A stretch of 64,000 nt of DNA from Paraburkholderia humisilvae (lineage in GTDB: Bacteria > Pseudomonadota > Gammaproteobacteria > Burkholderiales > Burkholderiaceae), in contig NZ_CADIKH010000033.1 in assembly GCF_902859855.1 (NCBI RefSeq), positions 17,221 to 81,220 of the forward strand. The letters are read 5' to 3'. Positions 33,310-41,223 of this stretch are shown piece by piece (the stretch's first letter is position 1; every line of letters starts with the position of its first letter). The position numbers and the translations under genes are program-made. The notes beneath the pieces were generated by a model, which saw nothing but the letters and a program-made list of their open reading frames with translations, was not told where the DNA came from and searched no databases.

Positions 33310-33864
33310 ATGAAAAACCTGCAGCTACGCTTCTATATCGAACACGAGCAGAGGCTCAAGCGTCTGTGCGAGTTTGGCGCCCGCCCGAAAACGATGCAGG
33401 CGTTGCTGTCCCCTCGCGGCGGAGTGCATATCCAGACTTTCCGCGAGATATTCACCCAGCTCACCGGTCGCACGCCCAAGCCTGGCATGTCGCCGGCGCA
33501 GGACTATGCGTTCCTTCAGAAGCCGGGCTGGCGCTTCAAAGGTAGCCTTATCCTTCAGGCCTACATCCGCCTCTGCGCTCTCGGCGCGCATCACATCGAT
33601 TCTCTGATCGAGGCCTACGCATTCTTTCTTGAAAGCTCCGAGCCGGAAAAGAGTTCCGAATTCTCGTTTGAGCGGGCATTGATTCTGGTCCGCGGCTTCG
33701 AGACTGGCGATCTTCGTTTCACGAAATGTGCCTGTTGTTCGTCCCATCATGTGCACGAGAGAAACGAACCCGTGATGTGCCCCGTATGCAACAACGGGAA
33801 CTTTGGCGGATCTCGCAAGCGCCATAGAAATCGCGTTCTTGCGACCTTCCATCAAGCGGGGTAG
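33310..33864 (+). CDS. flhC: FlhC-like transcriptional activator
   Basis: A 184-residue protein of the FlhC family, the DNA-binding half of the FlhD4C2 complex. The helical N-terminal domain (RLKRLCEFGARPKTMQALL) and the C-terminal zinc site CACC...CPVCNNG (C140, C142, C143, C157, C160) are typical. There are no flagellar genes in this window, so it is more likely the SetC/AcaC-type master activator of conjugation. It is coupled to the flhD-like gene (2-bp gap) and precedes the relaxase gene by 223 bp. Confidence 0.85.
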   Translation: MKNLQLRFYIEHEQRLKRLCEFGARPKTMQALLSPRGGVHIQTFREIFTQLTGRTPKPGMSPAQDYAFLQKPGWRFKGSLILQAYIRLCALGAHHIDSLIEAYAFFLESSEPEKSSEFSFERALILVRGFETGDLRFTKCACCSSHHVHERNEPVMCPVCNNGNFGGSRKRHRNRVLATFHQAG

Positions 33865-33995
33865 GTGGTTCTTTCCGGCTGCTCATGCAGCTGCTGCTAT
33901 TCTGCATTAAATTCCGGCCCTTGTACGCATCTATCTTTCGCAGTGGGAAGAGGACCCAGAATTCCGGGTGCGGAGTGTAGAGTACCCGCCGCAGA

Positions 33996-34008
33996 TTTCT
34001 GTCAGGAA
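33996..34008. promoter_or_regulatory. 13-bp palindromic operator candidate, site 7 (traI promoter)
   Basis: TTTCTGTCAGGAA, 92 bp upstream of the relaxase ATG, with one mismatch to the consensus in the left half-site. Confidence 0.6.
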
Positions 34009-34087
34009 GCGTAACGCAGGGAAAGCGGGCTCAATTGGCGAACGTTTTGCGCTTTCTTGCGTAGGGGGCGGGGCATAGACTTTTCTT

Positions 34088-36232
34088 ATGCTCAAAAAAA
34101 TCCTACAGCGGCTGGCGGGTCGGCCTGATGAATCGTCCCAGGAAACTCCGACCGTCGCGCCTGTTGTGCTCCAGCGACAAGCCGCGTCTAAAGTTCGCGT
34201 GGACACGGTAGCATCGCGTACTCCCGTCTATCCTCCCATCGACCCCGGCATCGAGGCTTTGTCGGTCGAGAGCATCGTGGAAAGTCAGTCGTCGATCATC
34301 GCGCGAATTCGCACCGTGGCAGGTGGTACGGATGCTGACTTCGCGGACATGTACCTGTCCATAATCAAGAATCTGGCCGAGTACGTACATCTACTTCCCG
34401 CTTCTCGTCAAGAAACGCACACCGGCGCCGGTGGTCTTTTCCGTCTGTCGTTGGAAATGGGCTTTTACTGCTTGCAGGCGTCGGAGGGAGTGATATTCAC
34501 CCCAACTGAAGGAGTCGAACGCCGACATAAGCTTGAGCCGCGGTGGCGATACGCAGCGTTCCTGGCGGGTATCTGCTCGGAGTTGCATCGTCCACTGGCT
34601 TCCCTGATTGTCAGTGGGCCGGATGGGGTGCAGTGGCCGAAGTATCTGCTGCCTTTGCATCGGTGGTGTAGCGAAGCCGGGTTCGACCGATATCACATCT
34701 CCTGGCAGCCCGAGCCTCGCTTTCAGACCGCCTCCGCAAAGGGAGAGGTGTCCGCGATGATCAGCCGGATCGTCCCCGATCGCTGTCTGCAATATCTCGA
34801 AGCCGGGTCGCCGGCTATCGCGCCCATCGTCTTTTCCGTCGCGACGGGGGCGGCGCGAGACAACGAGAACTCCGTTGCCGAGCTCGTCGCGCGGATCCGG
34901 AAGCGCGTCCTTGATCGTGACAAGGCGATCCGGCCGGATTACTACGGCACGATGGTTGTTGGCAACCACCTTGAGCCGCATTTGCTCGAGGCGATGCGGA
35001 CATTGATCCGTAGTGGCAAGTGGAAGATCAATCAGGAAGGCGGGCGCGTGTGGTTTGGGGCGGACGGGCTCTTCGTGATCTGGAAGAAGGCGGCCGAGGA
35101 GCTTTCACAGGAGATTGCCCAGAAGGGAATTCAGGGGGTGCCGACGGAAGCAAACACTCTTGCGGAGGCGCTGCTGAATGCGAAGGTGTTTTCGGCGAGG
35201 GTGGATCGAGATCCCTACTGGAAAGTCCTTCTTCCCAACGGCAAGGAATACGTCGCGACCAAGTTGGTCAACCCGCTCAGTCTGCTGGGTGATATCGAAG
35301 TGTCGCCACTACCCAGTTTATTGGCTGGCGGATCTGCCCCGTCGGCCGCAGTGCCGCACGACGCGAGCGCAGCGCCAGTGCCTGCGGCGCCATCGCCTGC
35401 GGCGGCATCGCCCGCAGCACCGCCATCCGCGCTGACTCCCCCGCAGGCGGATTCCGGCGTGTCTCCACGCGAGGCTGCAAAACCTCCGACGCCAGCGGGG
35501 AAACGGCCGGACCAGCTGACTTCGCTGATGAACAAGCAAGCTCAGGCTCGCTCGGAAATGCGAACGTTAGAGCCGACAGAACTGGGGGACCGATCTGCTG
35601 AAGAGGCGATCGCAGAGCGAGTAGCAGACGGCGCAAATCCCCCGGGTGCAAAGTCAGAGAATGACACGCCTCCCGGAGAACAGACAACAAGCGCGCGGCG
35701 AGGCTCCGAACCTAGCAGGGTCCACGAGGGGTCTGGTGGAAGAAAGCCGAGGGCGAACGGGGAGGACGGGGCGGCGGCCGTGCCAAAGGAAGCTTCGACG
35801 CCGGCGAAGGGCGCTGTCGATCGGATTCCTGCTCAGAGACAAGATGCAACTGCTCAAGGCAAACCGACGGCACCAGCTGAGCAAGCCGACTTTTCATACG
35901 TTCAGCTTTTGCCCGAGCCGTTTCGTCGCAAGTTGAAACCGTTCCTAGGCGAGACACTCGGTCGATTGATTGCGGATTTCCGCTCAGGTGAGCTTAGCGA
36001 TAAGTTCCTTCTTGACCGCGACGGCCTATGCGTGAGCTTCAAATACGCGGGAACGCTCGGCGCTCCTCTCCCCGCCGTCATTGAGGAACTGGATCACCTG
36101 AACATGCTCTACGTCGATCCTTCGAACCCGGGCAAGAAGCAGCATCAGCGGAGATTACCAGGCTCTGAGAAAGACACGCCGTGCCTCGTCCTGGCCTCAC
36201 ACGCCGTTCAGTATCTCGAGATCGAACAATGA
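34088..36232 (+). CDS. traI: MOBH (TraI_2) relaxase
   Basis: A 714-residue relaxase-type protein. The TraI_2 domain (residues 50-340) shows GGLFRLSLEMGFYCLQASEGVIF, RRHKLEPRWRYAAFLAGICSELHRPL and a long helical continuation. Residues 400-590 are a disordered Ala/Pro/Glu linker. The C-terminal TraI_2_C domain runs from FSYVQLLPEPFRRKLKPFLG to HAVQYLEIEQ. Classical MOBH proteins have an HD-type His/Asp cluster; here the expected HSLE and HD positions read LSLE and AGICSE, a variant seen, as I recall, in ICEclc-like relaxases. Overlaps traD by 4 bp. Confidence 0.85.
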   Translation: MLKKILQRLAGRPDESSQETPTVAPVVLQRQAASKVRVDTVASRTPVYPPIDPGIEALSVESIVESQSSIIARIRTVAGGTDADFADMYLSIIKNLAEYVHLLPASRQETHTGAGGLFRLSLEMGFYCLQASEGVIFTPTEGVERRHKLEPRWRYAAFLAGICSELHRPLASLIVSGPDGVQWPKYLLPLHRWCSEAGFDRYHISWQPEPRFQTASAKGEVSAMISRIVPDRCLQYLEAGSPAIAPIVFSVATGAARDNENSVAELVARIRKRVLDRDKAIRPDYYGTMVVGNHLEPHLLEAMRTLIRSGKWKINQEGGRVWFGADGLFVIWKKAAEELSQEIAQKGIQGVPTEANTLAEALLNAKVFSARVDRDPYWKVLLPNGKEYVATKLVNPLSLLGDIEVSPLPSLLAGGSAPSAAVPHDASAAPVPAAPSPAAASPAAPPSALTPPQADSGVSPREAAKPPTPAGKRPDQLTSLMNKQAQARSEMRTLEPTELGDRSAEEAIAERVADGANPPGAKSENDTPPGEQTTSARRGSEPSRVHEGSGGRKPRANGEDGAAAVPKEASTPAKGAVDRIPAQRQDATAQGKPTAPAEQADFSYVQLLPEPFRRKLKPFLGETLGRLIADFRSGELSDKFLLDRDGLCVSFKYAGTLGAPLPAVIEELDHLNMLYVDPSNPGKKQHQRRLPGSEKDTPCLVLASHAVQYLEIEQ

Positions 36233-38118
36233 TCATCAACTATCAGAACCTATTCCGGCCGACGTATGAAGCGCGATCGGCGCTTGCTTGGGGCGTGTCG
36301 TTGGCCTCAATGACTGGCATTGCGCTGGCGTCCGACGTACATACGACCGCCTTTGTGTGGATGGGTGCTGGTTCTGCCGCCATGATGCTGTGGCGAGCGA
36401 AACAAACGCAGAGCATCTGGAACTTCAAGGCGAATCTCGCGGGCAAGCCTTTTACGTTCCTGAAGGCCGATGTCGTTCGCGTCAATCTTCCGAAGTTCGG
36501 CGACAACCTGTGGCTTGGCTGGGGCTATCGGTGGGAGCCGAGCCATACGCAACAGGCAACCGAGATCATGAAGCGGGACCTCGCGGCCGTGTACCCGCCA
36601 AAGTGGTTCCTCAAAGCGCGTGGCCTGAAGGGATCGCAGCTCGACCCGAAGAACGCCAAAGGGCTCCAGTGGATTCACGGGCTCGAGAAAGAAGTGGATA
36701 TGCTGATGCCGCGTTCGGCGTTGCAGGGCCATACGGCTGTACTTGCCACGACGGGCGCGATCAAGACGACTCTCTATAGTTTGCTCGTCTACCAGCTTGC
36801 TTTGCTTGGGTACACGATCGTCATCATCGATCCGAAGGGCGATCACGATCTGAAGGAGATTGCGAAAAACGCCGGAAAACTTTCGGGACGGGCGGAAAAG
36901 GTCATTACGTTCCACCCTGCTTTTCCGTCGGAGTCCGTGCGCATCGACACGCTTAAGAACTGGGATCGGGAGACGCAGGTGGCGTCGCGAATCTCTTCAC
37001 TCATCCCAAGCGACGGGGACGAGTCTTTCCGCTCGTTCGTGTGGATGCAGGTCAATCACGTAGCGCAGGCCTTAATCTATACGGGCACTCGGCCGTCCTG
37101 GTCATCCTTGCTGGATGCGATTCAGAACCTGAATGGCGCGCAAAAGCTGCTGGAGAAGGCGCTCCGCATCTTCTTCAGGCAGAACGTTCCTGGATGGGAA
37201 GGGCAGGTCGCGCAGGCTGTCGCGAAATTCAATAAGCCCGACGCCAGGAAAAACAGCGACATGGAAGGAGCATCGGCAGAGTTGCGCGCCTATGTAGAGT
37301 TTTTCGAGTCAGAGATCCCGCTTAACAATCAGCCTCGGCAAATCAAAGGTCTAATAAGCACCGTGCGCTCGAACCGTGAATGGTTCGCGAAGATGATGGT
37401 GTTGTTGCTGCCTCTGCTTACCAAGCTCACCGCCGGAGAGCTCGAAGGACTGCTCAGCCCGGACTACGACGACATCGACGATCCACGGCCAATTTTCGAC
37501 ACGAAGAAGATCGTAGAGGGGGGATACATTTTCTACGCAGGCCTCGATTCGCTGAGCGACCCGGAAGTTGGGTCCTCGATCGCAGCGGCTCTTCTGTCCG
37601 ATATGCAGGCCGTTGCCGGCGAGAGATACAACTACGATCCGAACATCAAGGAGAAGTCCCGTATCGTCGTGCTAATCGACGAATGGGGCGATGTGATGTG
37701 CGAACCGGTGATTCAGGAATTGAACAAGGGGCGTGGAGCAGGCTTGGACATTATTGCTTGCGGCCAGACATTCGCTGACCTTGCGGACAAACTTGGCTCC
37801 GAGATCAAGGCCAAGCGGATGATCGGCAATTTCAACAATCTGATCGCCGGCGCGACGCAGGACGAAGATACGCAAAAGATCATTGCCGAGAAGATTGGCG
37901 AAACTTACATCAAGAAGATCTCCCGCAGCCACGGACGCAATTCAAAGACAGAGGATCACGGGATCGAGTTCGGCGGCTCCATTAGCGAGACGGTATCGGA
38001 AGAATTGGTCGATCTGTTCCCCATCACGCTAATGAGCAAATTGCCTGACCTGCATTACATGGCCGTTTGGAACCGTGGCACGGTTGTCAAGGGACGCATT
38101 CCGAAGCTCGTTCTGTGA
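36229..38118 (+). CDS. traD: Type IV coupling protein, TraD (SXT/TOL type)
   Basis: A 629-residue inner-membrane ATPase linking relaxosome and channel. Two N-terminal membrane helices (ALAWGVSLASMTGIALA, TAFVWMGAGSAAMMLW) precede the nucleotide-binding domain. Walker B is RIVVLIDEWGD and the C-terminal RecA-like motif is GLDIIACGQTFADL. The Walker A position reads ATTGAIKTT (residues 173-181), where the glycine before Lys is Ile and the first Gly is Ala. Codon positions are clean, so this is not an obvious frameshift. The start overlaps the traI stop (ATGA). Confidence 0.85.
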   Translation: MIINYQNLFRPTYEARSALAWGVSLASMTGIALASDVHTTAFVWMGAGSAAMMLWRAKQTQSIWNFKANLAGKPFTFLKADVVRVNLPKFGDNLWLGWGYRWEPSHTQQATEIMKRDLAAVYPPKWFLKARGLKGSQLDPKNAKGLQWIHGLEKEVDMLMPRSALQGHTAVLATTGAIKTTLYSLLVYQLALLGYTIVIIDPKGDHDLKEIAKNAGKLSGRAEKVITFHPAFPSESVRIDTLKNWDRETQVASRISSLIPSDGDESFRSFVWMQVNHVAQALIYTGTRPSWSSLLDAIQNLNGAQKLLEKALRIFFRQNVPGWEGQVAQAVAKFNKPDARKNSDMEGASAELRAYVEFFESEIPLNNQPRQIKGLISTVRSNREWFAKMMVLLLPLLTKLTAGELEGLLSPDYDDIDDPRPIFDTKKIVEGGYIFYAGLDSLSDPEVGSSIAAALLSDMQAVAGERYNYDPNIKEKSRIVVLIDEWGDVMCEPVIQELNKGRGAGLDIIACGQTFADLADKLGSEIKAKRMIGNFNNLIAGATQDEDTQKIIAEKIGETYIKKISRSHGRNSKTEDHGIEFGGSISETVSEELVDLFPITLMSKLPDLHYMAVWNRGTVVKGRIPKLVL

Positions 38119-38153
38119 CGAGTAGGACACACTAAACCGGTTGAAAGAAAGTT

Positions 38154-38774
38154 ATGGAATCGCAGGTTATCAATCTGGCGGGCAGGGAATTTCGCAAGAA
38201 GACGAAGGGCGCGGTAGAAGTGCCGGTGGCCTGTATCAGCAGGCAGGGTGATGCCATTCTCTCAAGCGTGCTTCGCTCCGCGGAACGAAAGGCGGCTGCT
38301 AGGCCGATCTTTTTGCAGTGGCCACGGCTGCAGCAGTCGGCCCTGAAGTTCTGCGAGATCTTGTCTGATCGCTATCCGGGCGCCGTAGGTTCGTTGGTGG
38401 ATGAAGCGATTCAACACGCGATCGAACGGTTCGTGGAGGTGTATGAAACGTCGCGGCGGAGCACCGATTCGATGGTGGCCTTCCTCGAGTCGTTAGCGCT
38501 TTCTGCCGACGTTGCGATGGAGTACAGCGCGGTTGGCTTTGACGAGTCTGGGAACCGACGGATATGGCCTCCCTTCGAGGAGCCCATCGGATCGTGGGCA
38601 CGGCGGCTCGGTCTCCAGAAAGTGCGCTTCGTTCGCGTACCGCCGGCGGAGCCGGACGTGCGCGTCGGAAATCGTTTTCTGCTGTGTAGCCGAATCATGA
38701 CAGCCAAAGACATCGGTAGGGTGAGCGAGCTGCCGAGCGGAGCACTTGATATCAGAGCGCTGGGGAGGCAGTGA
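38154..38774 (+). CDS. Hypothetical transfer-region protein
   Basis: A 206-residue soluble protein between traD and the DUF4400 gene. It is overlapped by one base with the latter (TGATG), so it belongs to the mobilization operon. Mostly helical at the N-terminus (AILSSVLRSAERKAA, SALKFCEILSDRYP) with a strand-rich end (VRVGNRFLLCSRIM). No family recognised. Conjugative elements often have an unnamed gene here. Confidence 0.6.
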   Translation: MESQVINLAGREFRKKTKGAVEVPVACISRQGDAILSSVLRSAERKAAARPIFLQWPRLQQSALKFCEILSDRYPGAVGSLVDEAIQHAIERFVEVYETSRRSTDSMVAFLESLALSADVAMEYSAVGFDESGNRRIWPPFEEPIGSWARRLGLQKVRFVRVPPAEPDVRVGNRFLLCSRIMTAKDIGRVSELPSGALDIRALGRQ

Positions 38775-39412
38775 TGAAATGGGGCTTGCATCTGAAGTTT
38801 TGGATTCTTGTGACGCTCGTTCTGATTCTCGCTGTACCGGCGATCGTCTCAGTGCAGGACGGCTTGGATCGCATTTCGCGCGAGGTAGACATGACCAGGC
38901 AGGTCTTCGGTGATGACATGACGGCAAACATCGTCGATCGCGCGAAAAGCGTCTACAGCACAGCCTTTGTGGAATCTGGTTTCATCGCGGATCTTAATAA
39001 AACTCACTTTTCGCAAGGTGACTACAGAAAGGCGCATGCGTTGAGCGGTGCACTCAAGCACTTCGGGGCGGTTACCAACTCCTACTTCGGTTCGATGGTG
39101 ATCAACCTCTACGGGATGATGATCCGCCTATTTATCGTCTGGCATTGGCTAGGCTTTGTCGGCCCTTTCCTGATCGCGTGTGTGGTGGACGGCTATATGA
39201 CCCGTGCGAAGAAGCTTGCCGAGTTTGCCTATCAGAATCCGAGCGCTTTCTCGCTTTCCGCGCACGTGCTTCTGTGGATCATCTTCTTTCCGATCATGTA
39301 CTTGGTCGCTCCGATCCCGGTCACGCCACTCTTTGTGCCGATCTGGGCGCTCGCGATGGCTCTTCCGGTGGCGGTGATGCTTTCGAACTCGCAACGGATC
39401 TTCGGTTCCTGA
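38774..39412 (+). CDS. DUF4400 conjugative-element membrane protein
   Basis: A 212-residue integral membrane protein. The N-terminal helix is KFWILVTLVLILAVPAIVSV. A soluble periplasmic section follows, then a helix near residues 118-140 (LFIVWHWLGFVGPFLIACVVDGY) and two at the C-terminus (VLLWIIFFPIMYLVAP, PIWALAMALPVAVML). This topology, with VDGYMTRAKK after the second helix, matches DUF4400 proteins placed beside TraD in ICE and IncA/C-like elements. I preferred the ATG at 38774 over the GTG three bases earlier. Confidence 0.8.
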   Translation: MKWGLHLKFWILVTLVLILAVPAIVSVQDGLDRISREVDMTRQVFGDDMTANIVDRAKSVYSTAFVESGFIADLNKTHFSQGDYRKAHALSGALKHFGAVTNSYFGSMVINLYGMMIRLFIVWHWLGFVGPFLIACVVDGYMTRAKKLAEFAYQNPSAFSLSAHVLLWIIFFPIMYLVAPIPVTPLFVPIWALAMALPVAVMLSNSQRIFGS

Positions 39413-39459
39413 TCAATCGGCGCGGAAACCCCCCCGCTATAGGTTGCGTTTCCGGGTAG

Positions 39460-39472
39460 TTCCTAACAGGAA
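39460..39472. promoter_or_regulatory. 13-bp palindromic operator candidate, site 8 (trbB promoter)
   Basis: TTCCTAACAGGAA, 68 bp before the chosen trbB start, with TAGATT 7 bp after the palindrome as a possible -10. Transcription from there would begin downstream of the upstream ATG at 39486. Confidence 0.6.
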
Positions 39473-39539
39473 GCGTCTGTAGATTATGCATTTGACTAAA
39501 AAGGGGCGTGCCGATCGCGGCGCCCACGCGAGGCCAAAG

Positions 39540-40592
39540 ATGAGCGAGTTGCGGAAAGAAGGTCGGAGTGGCGGGCGATCCAGTCTGCTTGAGATGGTCA
39601 TGAATTGCCTCGGAACGCTTCGCGAATGGCTCGAGGACCCGACCGTTACGGACATCATGATCAATCGACCCGATGATGTCTGGATTCAGCAGGGTGGGAA
39701 GAAATTCCGTTGCGGGGCGAAGATCTCGGCTGCGCAGGTCGAAGCCGCGATTACGCTTCTTGCTTCGAACTCAGGCATTCAGGTCAGCAACGAATCGGCC
39801 GACGCGATTGTTAGTACGAAGCTCCCCGGATTCCGCGTCGAGGCCACGCTTCCGCCGGTTGCTGTTGACGGCCCTACCATCTCCTTTCGGCGAAACAATA
39901 TGGTCGTCAAGGATATGGCCGACTGGGTCAAGCAAGGCGCTTTGCCACAAGATGTCGCGGACTTTCTGACCGCTGCGGTCCGTCGTCGTCTAGGTGTTGC
40001 GGTGGTTGGTAGTACGGGTTCTGGCAAGACGACATTTGCGAACACTCTCTTGGGATGTTTCCCCCCTGATGATCGGATTATCACGATTGAACAGGTCCCG
40101 GAACTCGTCGTCAAGTCGCCTAACAACGTGCGCTTGCAGATCAACCCGCAGGTCAGAGTGACGGCCAAACGTCTGGTGGAAAGTGTGCTGCGGCAAAACC
40201 CGGATCGAATTGTGCTCGGTGAGGCGCGCGGCGGAGAAGCGAACGACCTTCTTCAGGCGGCTAATACGGGGCACCCTGGCCCGCTGGTGACGTTGCATGC
40301 AAATAACGGTGCAGAGGGGCTTCCTCGCTTCGAAGACATGGTGGCGCAGTCCAGCGATGCGCCGGATAGCCGGGAAGGCATTCAGGTTCGTATTGCGACT
40401 GCTTTCCAGGTAATGGTGTTCATGACGTTGGTCGACGACGACCGAATCGTGGCAGAAGTAGTAAAGGTCGACGGCTTTGATCGGCAGTCGAAAGAGTACA
40501 AAACCACTCTCATCTATAGGAGTAGCAGATATGAAAAGTTTGATGTTCCGATGCTGGGCGGCGATCAGGGCGGCCTCACCCGAGCAGCGTAG
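39540..40592 (+). CDS. trbB: TrbB/VirB11 traffic ATPase
   Basis: A 350-residue hexameric ATPase of the secretion channel. N-terminal domain: DPTVTDIMINRPDDVWIQ. Walker A: VVGSTGSGKTTFANTLL. Asp box: RIITIEQVPELVV. Walker B and His box: NPDRIVLGEARGGEANDLLQAANTGH and VTLHANN. The ATG at 39540 has GAGG 6 bp upstream, while the ATG at 39486 lacks a ribosome binding site and may lie before the transcription start. The 3' end overlaps trbC by 62 bp. It opens the trb operon in the P-type order. Confidence 0.9.
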   Translation: MSELRKEGRSGGRSSLLEMVMNCLGTLREWLEDPTVTDIMINRPDDVWIQQGGKKFRCGAKISAAQVEAAITLLASNSGIQVSNESADAIVSTKLPGFRVEATLPPVAVDGPTISFRRNNMVVKDMADWVKQGALPQDVADFLTAAVRRRLGVAVVGSTGSGKTTFANTLLGCFPPDDRIITIEQVPELVVKSPNNVRLQINPQVRVTAKRLVESVLRQNPDRIVLGEARGGEANDLLQAANTGHPGPLVTLHANNGAEGLPRFEDMVAQSSDAPDSREGIQVRIATAFQVMVFMTLVDDDRIVAEVVKVDGFDRQSKEYKTTLIYRSSRYEKFDVPMLGGDQGGLTRAA

Positions 40593-40893
40593 GGTCGTAC
40601 TAGGGTCGTTGCTGGCATTCGCGCTGGTCTCGTCTTCGCAGGCCTTCGCGACGCTGACGCTGCCGATTACCGGCATCCTGTGCGACTTCTTCAACCTCAT
40701 GACTGGTCAGGTCGGTTACGCGATTTCGGGGATCATCGTGGTGGTCCTCGGCATCATGTGGGCCGCGGGCGAAGTCAGCGGTTGGGTGGGGCGTGGTCTC
40801 GCGGTGATCGTTGGCATCTCGATCGCACTGCAGGCGGCCACGTGGCTCGGCGCGATCCAGACGGATGGTGGCAGCACTGGCAGCGGTTGCTAG
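40531..40893 (+). CDS. trbC: TrbC/VirB2-like pilin
   Basis: A 120-residue precursor of the conjugative pilus. A signal peptide (LGSLLAFALVSSSQAFA, cleaved near residue 38) is followed by two hydrophobic helices (FFNLMTGQVGYAISGIIVVVLGIMW and GRGLAVIVGISIALQAATWLG), the VirB2/TrbC plan. The start AGGAGTAGCAGATATG lies inside the end of trbB in another frame, an overlap of 62 bp. The C-terminus SGC is short. Confidence 0.85.
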   Translation: MKSLMFRCWAAIRAASPEQRRVVLGSLLAFALVSSSQAFATLTLPITGILCDFFNLMTGQVGYAISGIIVVVLGIMWAAGEVSGWVGRGLAVIVGISIALQAATWLGAIQTDGGSTGSGC

Positions 40894-40902
40894 GGTGACG
40901 AG

Positions 40903-41223
40903 ATGGATTACGAACCGCGGACCACAGTAATCCACTCTTCGCTGATGCGTATCAAGACGATCGCCGGGGTGGAAGAGCGCCTCGCCAAAGTCCACCTGGC
41001 GATCGCCATCGCGATGTTGGGAGTGTGGCGGATCTGGTTGTATTTCCCGTTCTGTGTAGCAGTGCACCTTTTCTTGGTGTGGCTGACGAAACGTGACGAG
41101 AGCATCTTCCTGATCTACACGCAGTACAGCCGACAGTCCGACGTCTATGACCCTTGGGTGCGGATCGATCGGAAATCGAAAGTGAAACGGCCTCACGGCT
41201 TTGGGCGTGACATCCTATGTTGA
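40903..41223 (+). CDS. trbD: TrbD/VirB3-like channel protein
   Basis: A 106-residue inner-membrane protein between VirB2 and VirB4 homologues. It has the VirB3 pattern: a polar N-terminus, then a hydrophobic pair (HLAIAIAMLGVWRIWLYFPFCVAVHLFLVWL) and a charged tail. It starts 9 bp after trbC and overlaps trbE by 7 bp, consistent with coupled synthesis with the VirB4 ATPase. Confidence 0.85.
   Translation: MDYEPRTTVIHSSLMRIKTIAGVEERLAKVHLAIAIAMLGVWRIWLYFPFCVAVHLFLVWLTKRDESIFLIYTQYSRQSDVYDPWVRIDRKSKVKRPHGFGRDILC

Noticed and set aside
33310..33864. Flagellar role for the FlhC-like protein
   Set aside because: No flagellar gene is near, and the pair lies next to conjugation genes and a CI-like repressor, so a transfer activator is more plausible.
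33865..34087. Origin of transfer next to traI
   Set aside because: oriT of MOBH systems often lies near the relaxase gene, but I see no diagnostic nick-region motif here, so no call was made.
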